DNA of 5,213 bases from Leptospira sp. (GTDB lineage Bacteria; Spirochaetota; Leptospiria; Leptospirales; Leptospiraceae): positions 1 to 5,213 of the forward strand of contig JAIOQL010000375.1 in the NCBI GenBank assembly GCA_021413405.1, read 5' to 3'. This document shows, piece after piece, positions 1 to 5,096 of the stretch. Positions within the stretch are counted from its first letter, which is position 1. Each line of letters starts with the position of its first letter. Both the position numbers and the translations under genes were made by a program. The notes under the pieces are model-generated. The model did no database searches and was not told where the DNA came from. It saw only the letters and a program-made list of their open reading frames with translations.

Positions 1-1114
1 TTTTATTTTCCTTCCCGAATCCTTTTATCCTGTTCTGAAATACAGCCACAGTTTCCCTGTCGTCAATCCCCAGATCATTGAATGCCGGCAGATTGCTTAT
101 CTCTTTGTTCCATAAAAAATCAATGTCGGCATTGGAAAAGAAATTCTGAAAATTGTTCCATTTATGACTATGGGAGGTGATATAAAAAGTACTGTATTTT
201 TGCGCCTTCGCATATTCCCAAAAAAGAGGGTAACTGTTTGCAAGGGAAATATCCTGTACAGGAGTTATGCCTGTCAGTATACTCGGAACGGAAAGCAAAG
301 TAGAACCGGAATTGGAAAATGCTTTTGGGAATACGAAAAATTCTTTTCTGTGCGTCAGGCGAAGCTGATCAAGGAATGGTGTTGTCTTTCTTTGATAATC
401 ATAGAGACTCATGTTTTTCCGTCTGAGGCTTTCACCAATAATCAGGAGGACATTGTATTTTTTTCCTGAATACGAATCTTTCAGGAATATCCTGTTCCTT
501 GAAAGAAGTCCAAATGAACCGATCTTTGTTCCGGTTATAAGATTTGTTGCCTGTCGCTGAAAACAGCTCAAAGCGTTCACGTCAGAAACGTAAATTTGAT
601 CGACAAACCTTACATTGTTTCCAAGCAACAACAGAACAGAAATGGCAATTACAATTTGTGAATATCTGAGAATCCGGTGCATTGGACTGAGGACTGATTT
701 GGCAGAAAAATAAATTGATGAACTGAAGACAGCTCCTACAGCAAAAATCAGAAGTAAATATAGAAAGGAGAAGCTGTCGCGTGCCAGTGTGTAGCTGTTA
801 TACGTTTCTTCGAACATATATGAAAATGTATACAGATTTGGGATTATATTTGTGATCCTGAAATAAGTATATGTCCCGACAATGCAAACAGAGTAAAATA
901 ACCCGGATGTGATACTGAGGAAAACCCTGGTCGACTCTTTCCGGGTTCTTGCTATCGCATCATGAAGGAGCCAATATAAGATCAGAGAAAGGAGGATTGA
1001 AACGGAATAGTAAAGTATTTCAAGATTTTGGAATTTTGAAATTTGATTGAACCGGAACAGGAGGTCAACTCCCGGAACTGAAACCGGCACAACCCAGAAA
1101 AGAAACCTTATCAT
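1..1114 (-). CDS. Phosphoethanolamine transferase-like sulfatase-fold membrane enzyme (partial, C-terminus outside window)
   Basis: The minus strand reads open from an ATG at 1114 to the left edge (371 codons plus one base), with no stop or frameshift. The protein starts with about five hydrophobic segments (residues about 1-19, 32-50, 64-86, 112-136, 151-168), then a periplasmic catalytic domain. That domain opens with NVLLIIGESLRRKNMSLYDY (221-240), the family signature; E228 matches the metal-binding Glu. It continues with QRKTTPFL and SGSTLLSVPSILTG (269-282), in which T272 aligns with the nucleophilic Thr of EptA/MCR enzymes (T-x-x-SVP). The HGSHG-type metal site would lie beyond the edge. 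Known members move phosphoethanolamine or similar groups onto lipid A, LPS core or other envelope glycans; the substrate here is unknown. A GAGGT Shine-Dalgarno seven bases upstream supports the start, and an in-frame TAA at 1139-1141 with no intervening start codon excludes a longer form. An LTA-synthase-like enzyme of the same fold is the main alternative. Confidence 0.85.
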   Translation of the reverse strand, partial: MIRFLFWVVPVSVPGVDLLFRFNQISKFQNLEILYYSVSILLSLILYWLLHDAIARTRKESTRVFLSITSGLFYSVCIVGTYTYFRITNIIPNLYTFSYMFEETYNSYTLARDSFSFLYLLLIFAVGAVFSSSIYFSAKSVLSPMHRILRYSQIVIAISVLLLLGNNVRFVDQIYVSDVNALSCFQRQATNLITGTKIGSFGLLSRNRIFLKDSYSGKKYNVLLIIGESLRRKNMSLYDYQRKTTPFLDQLRLTHRKEFFVFPKAFSNSGSTLLSVPSILTGITPVQDISLANSYPLFWEYAKAQKYSTFYITSHSHKWNNFQNFFSNADIDFLWNKEISNLPAFNDLGIDDRETVAVFQNRIKGFGKENK

Positions 1115-1147
1115 TATTACAACCTCATTGTATTTTGATTAAATGCA

Positions 1148-1156
1148 CTAACTTAG
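1148..1156. promoter_or_regulatory. Short dyad CTAACTTAG
   Basis: This is a 4-bp inverted repeat, CTAA-C-TTAG, centred 17.5 bp from the centre of the larger dyad at 1161-1178 and sharing its CTAA/TTAG half-sites. On its own it would be unremarkable. Its closeness to the larger dyad suggests a second, weaker binding site for the same regulator. It lies 34 bases upstream of the sulfatase-type start codon. Confidence 0.3.
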
Positions 1157-1160
1157 ACCC

Positions 1161-1178
1161 TAACTAACCGTTTAGTTA
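1161..1178. promoter_or_regulatory. Operator-like inverted repeat TAACTAA-N4-TTAGTTA
   Basis: Two perfect 7-bp arms (1161-1167 and 1172-1178) flank CCGT, whose central CG also pairs, so 16 of 18 positions are symmetric. A second inverted repeat, CCGTT-N5-AACGG (1168-1182), overlaps it. The size and shape fit operators bound by homodimeric helix-turn-helix repressors such as the TetR family, but no regulator gene is in the window and the assignment is inference. It lies 47 bp upstream of the minus-strand sulfatase-type gene and covers that gene's candidate -10 element. It is more than 300 bp from the plus-strand operon, so control of the minus-strand gene is likelier. Confidence 0.5.
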
Positions 1179-1197
1179 ACGGATTTTACTTTTTCAA
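1169..1197 (-). promoter_or_regulatory. Candidate sigma-70 promoter for the sulfatase-type gene
   Basis: On the minus strand TTGAAA (1197-1192) matches the -35 consensus at five of six bases. It is followed after 17 bp by TAAACG (1174-1169), a poor -10 with three of six matches. The good -35 and ideal spacing argue for it and the -10 argues against. The -10 lies inside the dyad at 1161-1178, an arrangement expected of a repressed promoter. Confidence 0.3.
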
Positions 1198-1429
1198 CGC
1201 ATTTATTAATATATGGCATCTCTTTTTTAATTATATGACAATTATCAGTAATTGCAGCAATCAAACAGTTCAATGGGAATTTTAAGGGCAAAACGGCCAT
1301 TTGAGAGACTTTTTTTATAGGGATAGTTCTACGAAAAATAGGTTTTCATTATACTCTCTCATTTTATCTAAGGTATTAGAGGTTGTCTGACGGGATTATT
1401 ACAATCGCAGGGCTTTCATCTTACATACG

Positions 1430-1447
1430 TAATGCTTGGTTAATGCT
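1430..1447 (+). repeat. Direct repeat TAATGCT x2, 11-bp period
   Basis: TAATGCT occurs at 1430-1436 and again at 1441-1447, so the copies lie one helical turn apart, 41 bp upstream of the dehydrogenase start codon. Tandem half-sites with this spacing are common for activators and response regulators that bind one face of DNA. A chance repeat in AT-rich sequence is also possible. No matching regulator is present in the window. Confidence 0.3.
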
Positions 1448-1474
1448 GAAATATTGACTGCAAAATTTAGTTTT

Positions 1475-1488
1475 GGGAAGGGCTGTAA
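1475..1488 (+). promoter_or_regulatory. Ribosome binding site of the dehydrogenase gene
   Basis: A purine-rich GGGAAGGG (1475-1482) lies six bases upstream of the ATG at 1489. The codon immediately before this ATG (1486-1488) is an in-frame TAA, so the start cannot move upstream. Confidence 0.7.
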
Positions 1489-2799
1489 ATGAGACAGATT
1501 AAAACAGTAACAATTGTTGGAGCCAATGGGGCTATGGGATCAGGAAGTGCGGGAGTCATTGCGGCTTTCGGAGAAGCAAAGGTTCACATGCTTGCACGTG
1601 AACTTGGCAAAGCAAAAGAAGGCGTTGAAAAAGCGATCAAGTCAATCAAATCAGACACGATCAAGCCCAGGCTGATTGCCGGGACATATGAAGCCGATCT
1701 CGAAAAATGTGTAGCCGAATCGGACTGGGTTTTTGAGCTCGTAGCCGAGAGCTATGAAGTTAAGGAACCAATGAACGCTCGAATTGCCAAAGCGCGGAAG
1801 CCGGGAACAATTGTTTCGACTGTTTCTTCCGGACTTTCAATCGCGAGGCTCGCAAAAGCGTTTGATGCAGATGGACAAAAACATTATTTTGGAACTCACT
1901 TTTTCAATCCTCCGTACAAAATGATCCTCTGTGAATTGGTTTCGCATAAGGGTTCAGATCTCAAAGTATTCAAGGAGCTTGGTCAGTATCTGGAAACAAC
2001 TCTCAGAAGAGCCGTGGTTTATACAAACGATACACCGGCGTTTGCTGGAAATCGGATTGGATTTCAACTGATGAATGAAATCGCTCAATATGCGGAGAAA
2101 TACCAGGACAAAGGCGGAATTGCTCTCATGGACGAAATCATGGGGGGATATACCGGACGTCCAATGGGACCACTGGCGCTTGCGGATTTTGTGGGGCTTG
2201 ATGTTCACAAAGCGATCGTAGACAATCTATATGAATTCACAAATGATTCTGCTCACGAAACTTTCAAACTTCCGGGATATATGCAAAAACTGATAGATGC
2301 AGGAAATCTTGGAGGAAAAACAGGACAGGGTCTTTTGAAAAGAACAAAGTCTCCAGATGGAAAAAGAGAAAAATTTGTTTATAATATTGCAACGGGAGAC
2401 TATGATCCTTATCCAAAATTTGATATTCCATTTGCAAAGCAGGCAAGCAGATGTATTGCAAGTTCAGATTATACCGGCGCAATGAACGTGATAAAAAGTG
2501 CTACCGGTCTTGAAGCGGAACTCTGCCGTTATTTCATTGCCAGGTATATCAGTTATTCATTGTCAATCGTAGGAGAAGTTGTAGAAAATAAAGAAAACGC
2601 GGATGCTGCGATGGGATTTGGATTCAATTGGGTTCCTGCTTCTGCATTCGTCGACTTCCTGGGGGGAGTCAAAGAGTCAGTAGAGTTTTTGAAAAAAGCT
2701 AAAATAGAAGTACCGGAGGTTCTTGCAAAAGCAAAACCGGGCGGTATGTTCTACAAGTTGCAGGATAAATTGGATGCAAGGAGCCTGTTTAAGGCATAG
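1489..2799 (+). CDS. 3-hydroxyacyl-CoA dehydrogenase, FadN-type, without hydratase domain
   Basis: This cytoplasmic enzyme is expected to oxidise L-3-hydroxyacyl-CoA to 3-ketoacyl-CoA with a nicotinamide cofactor, the third step of beta-oxidation. The Rossmann domain begins with VGANGAMGSG (10-19). The catalytic set is visible: Ser 113 or 114 in TVSSGLSI, His137 in GTHFFNP, Glu149 in LCELV and Asn188 in GNRIG. The first C-terminal domain carries MGPLALADFVGLDVH (226-240) and GGKTGQG (275-281). A second (about 345-436) resembles the FadN/FadB type, with SLSIVGEVVENKENADAAMG and FGFNW. At 436 residues it is longer than single-domain enzymes (about 280-310) but lacks the crotonase half of FadN (about 790). 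Oddities are GxxGxMG instead of GxGxMG, DTPAF instead of DTPGF, and no Asp/Glu at the end of the second strand (MLAREL). It heads a three-gene operon with the thiolase 27 bp downstream. Confidence 0.93.
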   Translation: MRQIKTVTIVGANGAMGSGSAGVIAAFGEAKVHMLARELGKAKEGVEKAIKSIKSDTIKPRLIAGTYEADLEKCVAESDWVFELVAESYEVKEPMNARIAKARKPGTIVSTVSSGLSIARLAKAFDADGQKHYFGTHFFNPPYKMILCELVSHKGSDLKVFKELGQYLETTLRRAVVYTNDTPAFAGNRIGFQLMNEIAQYAEKYQDKGGIALMDEIMGGYTGRPMGPLALADFVGLDVHKAIVDNLYEFTNDSAHETFKLPGYMQKLIDAGNLGGKTGQGLLKRTKSPDGKREKFVYNIATGDYDPYPKFDIPFAKQASRCIASSDYTGAMNVIKSATGLEAELCRYFIARYISYSLSIVGEVVENKENADAAMGFGFNWVPASAFVDFLGGVKESVEFLKKAKIEVPEVLAKAKPGGMFYKLQDKLDARSLFKA

Positions 2800-2815
2800 T
2801 GATTTAGCAGAAAAC

Positions 2816-2826
2816 GGAGAGAATAT
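2816..2826 (+). promoter_or_regulatory. Ribosome binding site of the thiolase gene
   Basis: GGAG (2816-2819) sits seven bases before the ATG at 2827. An in-frame TGA at 2800-2802 with no alternative start codon in between fixes the start. No promoter is evident in the 27-bp gap, supporting co-transcription with the dehydrogenase. Confidence 0.7.
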
Positions 2827-4092
2827 ATGAGTGAAAAAGTATTTGTTTTAGGCGGAGAGCAGACAGATTTCCAGAGAAACTGGACCAAAGAAGGCAAAAC
2901 ATTTGTTGCCATGATGAGAGAAGTCATCAATGATTCTCTTTCTAAAGTTGGTCTTGATTTCGCGGAGATCAAAAAATTAAACAAAGAAAACAGAATTGGG
3001 GTTTTCGTCGGTAACTTTGATGCAGAACAATATGCCAACCAGGGACATCTCGGTGCATTTCTGACAGAAGTCGATCCTGCATTCTATGGAGTTCCCGGAG
3101 CACGGTACGAAGCAGCCTGTGCATCCGGTTCAGTTGCATTGGATGCTGCTGCAACAAAGATCCGGGTAAAGGACTATGACGTTGCGATCGTGCTTGGAAT
3201 CGAAGTTATGAAAACAGTGAATTCCGCAGTGGGTGGAGATTTTCTCGGAACCGCAGCTTATTACGAACGTGAAGCAAAGGGAATCCAGTTTCCGTTTCCA
3301 AAACTCTTTGGTAAACTTGCCGACGTGATCCTCGAAAGATACAAACTCAAAGAAGACAGGTTTATGAGTGCGTTAGCCGAAATCTCACGGATAAATTATG
3401 GAAATGCAAAAAAGAATCCGAAATCACAGACAAGAAACTGGTTTATGAACCGTGAACATGCAAATTTGCGCGGTGGAGACAACAATATGGCGGTTGGGGG
3501 AAGACTTTGTATCACTGATTGCTCACAGGTCACTGACGGAGCCGCTGTTGTTGTCCTCGCATCGAAAAAATATGCGGAACAGTATGCAAAGAAAAGAAAA
3601 AAGAAGTTAAGCGACATCCCTCAGATTAAAGGTTGGGGTCATAGGGTTGCACCGATCACTTTCACGGATAAAGTGAAAGAATCAGAAGGCGGGAAATACA
3701 TTCTTCCATGGACAAGGGCCACAGTGAAAGACGCATATGATCGTGCAAAACTTGGAGTCAAAAACATCGATGTTTTTGAAACTCATGACTGTTTCACTTC
3801 CAGTGAATACGCTGCGATCTCTGCATTCGGGATTTCGGAACCCGGAAAAGAACACGAAGCGATTGAAGACGGAATCATCGATTTCAACGGGAAAAAACCG
3901 ATCAACCCGAGCGGGGGACTCATTGGTGTTGGCCATCCGGTTGGAGCAAGTGGTGTCAGGATGATGCTTGATCTTACAAAACAGGTTACTGGAAATGCGG
4001 GAGATTACCAGGTGAATGGAGCAAAAAATGGACTTATGCTGAACATTGGCGGATCTGCAACAACTAATATGGTTTTCATCGTAGGCCGATAA
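2827..4092 (+). CDS. SCP2/SCP-x-type thiolase (acetyl-CoA acyltransferase)
   Basis: This 421-residue thiolase-fold protein should cleave 3-ketoacyl-CoA with coenzyme A, releasing acetyl-CoA, the last beta-oxidation step; the reverse condensation is possible. The acyl-carrying cysteine is C98 in YEAACASGS. The second half has ETHDCFTSSE (318-327), with H320 and C322, and GGLIGVGHPVGASG (363-376), with H370. This HDCF arrangement marks the SCP-x group. FadA-like thiolases instead have NEAF and a late Cys-x-Gly; here the equivalent late stretch reads LMLNIGGSATTN (403-414), with Asn in place of the Cys. Full length for the group. A very basic run, KKRKKK (255-260), lies in a probable surface loop. 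The neighbouring dehydrogenase supplies its substrate, supporting a catabolic role. Its stop codon overlaps the next gene's ATG. Chain-length preference cannot be read from sequence, and some relatives are annotated as acetyl-CoA acetyltransferases or lipid-transfer thiolases. Confidence 0.92.
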   Translation: MSEKVFVLGGEQTDFQRNWTKEGKTFVAMMREVINDSLSKVGLDFAEIKKLNKENRIGVFVGNFDAEQYANQGHLGAFLTEVDPAFYGVPGARYEAACASGSVALDAAATKIRVKDYDVAIVLGIEVMKTVNSAVGGDFLGTAAYYEREAKGIQFPFPKLFGKLADVILERYKLKEDRFMSALAEISRINYGNAKKNPKSQTRNWFMNREHANLRGGDNNMAVGGRLCITDCSQVTDGAAVVVLASKKYAEQYAKKRKKKLSDIPQIKGWGHRVAPITFTDKVKESEGGKYILPWTRATVKDAYDRAKLGVKNIDVFETHDCFTSSEYAAISAFGISEPGKEHEAIEDGIIDFNGKKPINPSGGLIGVGHPVGASGVRMMLDLTKQVTGNAGDYQVNGAKNGLMLNIGGSATTNMVFIVGR

Positions 4093-4532
4093 TGAAAATA
4101 AATTCTCCCGGATTCTGGAACCAGTTTTTACTTAGATTTATCGTTGCTTTCAGTTTCTGGGAAGTTCTTGGCTTTCCATTCCGCCTTGTTTTTTTCTCAA
4201 AATTTTATAACGATGATCTTTATAGAAATTTTTTCGTTTCTGTTCAGGACATCTATTGGCCGGTTCCGATTCTCGCCGAATCGGTTTTTGTGTTCTTTCT
4301 CGGATTACTGATCCAGCTCAGCCGGCATTCATTGCCTGAAGGAATTTCGGGAGGATTTGTGTTCGGCCTGATTTTTTCAGTTTGTTCGTATTTTTCTGCT
4401 GCCGTATTTTTTGTAAACTTCACCCAGATATCATCTGCTGTTATCTGGGTTTGGGCATTGTATTCTGCAATTCTCACAATTATTGTGAGTGGAGTCTATA
4501 CGATCGGCGTTGAGAATTCAGAGGATGATTAG
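4092..4532 (+). CDS. Four-helix membrane protein of unknown function, coupled to the thiolase
   Basis: I do not recognise this 146-residue protein. It is strongly hydrophobic and aromatic-rich, with four likely membrane helices at about residues 11-35, 57-76, 86-107 and 112-138. A short polar loop (about 36-56, with YNDDLYRN) follows helix 1, another (77-84, SRHSLPEG) follows helix 2, and the tail is acidic (ENSEDD). No cleavable signal peptide or catalytic motif is obvious. Charged residues within or near helices include R15, E24, R31 and E63. The ATG overlaps the thiolase TAA (TAATG), and no good Shine-Dalgarno is seen, so translation probably depends on reinitiation after the thiolase. That makes it part of the beta-oxidation operon by expression, though not necessarily by function. 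Its 3' end overlaps the convergent DUF1761 gene by four bases, and two perfect inverted repeats lie inside its last 111 bases. Confidence 0.8.
   Translation: MKINSPGFWNQFLLRFIVAFSFWEVLGFPFRLVFFSKFYNDDLYRNFFVSVQDIYWPVPILAESVFVFFLGLLIQLSRHSLPEGISGGFVFGLIFSVCSYFSAAVFFVNFTQISSAVIWVWALYSAILTIIVSGVYTIGVENSEDD
4422..4450. repeat. Perfect 9-bp inverted repeat, stem-loop within gene end
   Basis: ACCCAGATA (4422-4430) and TATCTGGGT (4442-4450) are exact reverse complements around an 11-base loop. The hairpin would form in transcripts of either strand. There is no T-tract after it in either direction, so it is not a standard intrinsic terminator. It lies 80-110 bases before the tail-to-tail gene junction. 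Confidence 0.6.
4473..4489. repeat. Perfect 17-bp palindrome CTCACAATTATTGTGAG
   Basis: Two exact 8-bp arms surround a single central base; as RNA this gives a 7-bp stem with a three-base loop. It lies 22 bp downstream of the 9-bp inverted repeat and 40 bp before the overlapping gene ends. It is inside the reading frame (codons for L-T-I-I-V-S). It could be a transcript-end hairpin for the convergent genes, a protein-binding palindrome, or chance; no T-tract follows on either strand. Confidence 0.6.
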
Positions 4533-4975
4533 GGTCTCCAATAAGAAAGGATTAAACCTGTGCTGATTAGTGTGATCAGGCTACAGGAAGTGTTGATTCC
4601 CAGTAATTTCCAACTCTTGCCATCCCACAGAACCGTTCCAAAACTTTGTGGCAGATAAAATCCAAGCCAGGTAAAAATTCCGGCTGAAAGTCCCATTGAT
4701 AACGGAGTGATTTTTTCCGGTGGCATTGTGTTCTGTGCTAAATAATACCAGACTGCTGAATTATGGGCTAACACCCAACCGGTTAAAAACGTTCCGATAA
4801 TCATTAGCGTCATTAACTTTACAGTATCTTTAGCGGTAGGCTTCATATCCGCAGGCATATTCATTTCCTTTGCCCATGGTTTTCCGAATAGAGGACCATA
4901 CCAAAGAAATCCGATTATAATAGAAACGACCATACTTGCAAAAATGGCCAGATAGTTAATTTTAATTTGTTCCAT
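4529..4975 (-). CDS. DUF1761 family membrane protein
   Basis: The 148-residue protein has four predicted membrane helices (about residues 7-29, 52-73, 92-110 and 124-145). It shows the DUF1761 hallmarks: an N-terminal INYLAIFAS, then GFLWYGPLFGKPW (22-34) at the end of helix 1, and a later FTWLGFYLPQSFGTVLWDGKSWKLLGIN stretch whose W-x-G-F core and G-K-S-W-K turn (residues 101-128) fit the family. The family has no established biochemical function. The start is fixed by an in-frame TAA two codons upstream and a GAGGT Shine-Dalgarno five bases before the ATG. It converges on the thiolase operon, overlapping it by four bases (4529-4532), and diverges from the probable DUF4395 gene. Its similar size and topology to the neighbouring 146-residue protein are noted, but no sequence similarity is evident. 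Confidence 0.85.
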   Translation of the reverse strand: MEQIKINYLAIFASMVVSIIIGFLWYGPLFGKPWAKEMNMPADMKPTAKDTVKLMTLMIIGTFLTGWVLAHNSAVWYYLAQNTMPPEKITPLSMGLSAGIFTWLGFYLPQSFGTVLWDGKSWKLLGINTSCSLITLISTGLILSYWRP

Positions 4976-4999
4976 ACATTACCTCAATTCTGGAATATG
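4976..4999 (-). promoter_or_regulatory. -10 element and ribosome binding site of the DUF1761 gene
   Basis: On the minus strand CATATT (4999-4994) is a four-of-six -10 match, 16 bp downstream of TTGACT (5021-5016), a five-of-six -35 match. The expected start of transcription near 4987 would leave a leader of about 12 bases holding the GAGGT (4985-4981) ribosome binding site. The element fit is reasonable but not decisive. Confidence 0.4.
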
Positions 5000-5015
5000 A
5001 TTGATAACGATAAGA

Positions 5016-5021
5016 AGTCAA
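5016..5021 (-). promoter_or_regulatory. Candidate -35 element of the DUF1761 promoter
   Basis: TTGACT read on the minus strand differs from TTGACA at one base and pairs with the -10 at 4994-4999 at a 16-bp spacing. The surrounding divergent gap (4976-5096) also holds three GATAA motifs (5003, 5009, 5029) of unknown meaning. Confidence 0.4.
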
Positions 5022-5096
5022 GAATTTAGATAAGTGTCGTTCCTGTTTGGGATAGTTCTTATTTGACAACACCCTGTTATTTTGGAATCTGGACTT

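Larger units (their letters stand above)
1115..1488. other. Divergent intergenic regulatory region, 374 bp
   Basis: This gene-free stretch separates the minus-strand sulfatase-type gene from the plus-strand beta-oxidation operon, so it should carry promoters for both. It is AT-rich, especially 1183-1250. On the plus strand, TATACT (1350-1355) and TACAAT (1400-1405) each match the sigma-70 -10 consensus at five of six bases, but neither has a good -35 at 16-18 bp, so the operon promoter is undecided. The dyads, the direct repeat and the minus-strand promoter are listed separately. No open reading frame with a ribosome binding site was seen, and no convincing terminator. Confidence 0.7.

Noticed and set aside
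164..469. 101-residue open frame on the plus strand
   Set aside because: It lies wholly antisense to the sulfatase-type gene, whose conserved IGES and SVP motifs fall in this stretch. The frame has no good ribosome binding site and no recognisable family.
1286..1316. Possible terminator: GGC/GCC pairing followed by a run of seven T
   Set aside because: The stem is only about three pairs and is separated from the T run by some 12 bases, so it does not have the form of an intrinsic terminator.
1454..1459. TTGACT as a -35 element for the dehydrogenase operon
   Set aside because: The -10 position at normal spacing falls on the GGGAAGGG ribosome binding site and has no match.
1954..3157. Minus-strand open frames of 62-95 residues opposite the dehydrogenase and thiolase
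   Set aside because: They lie antisense to well-supported genes and show no family motif or ribosome binding site; they are coding shadows.
3737..3964. 75-residue plus-strand frame inside the thiolase
   Set aside because: It overlaps the HDCF and GHPVGASG catalytic region of the thiolase in another frame, so it is a shadow.
5063..5068. Perfect TTGACA as a -35 for the DUF4395-like gene
   Set aside because: No acceptable -10 lies 16-18 bp downstream (GAATCT or AATCTG), and it would leave almost no leader before the ATG, so it was not listed as a promoter.
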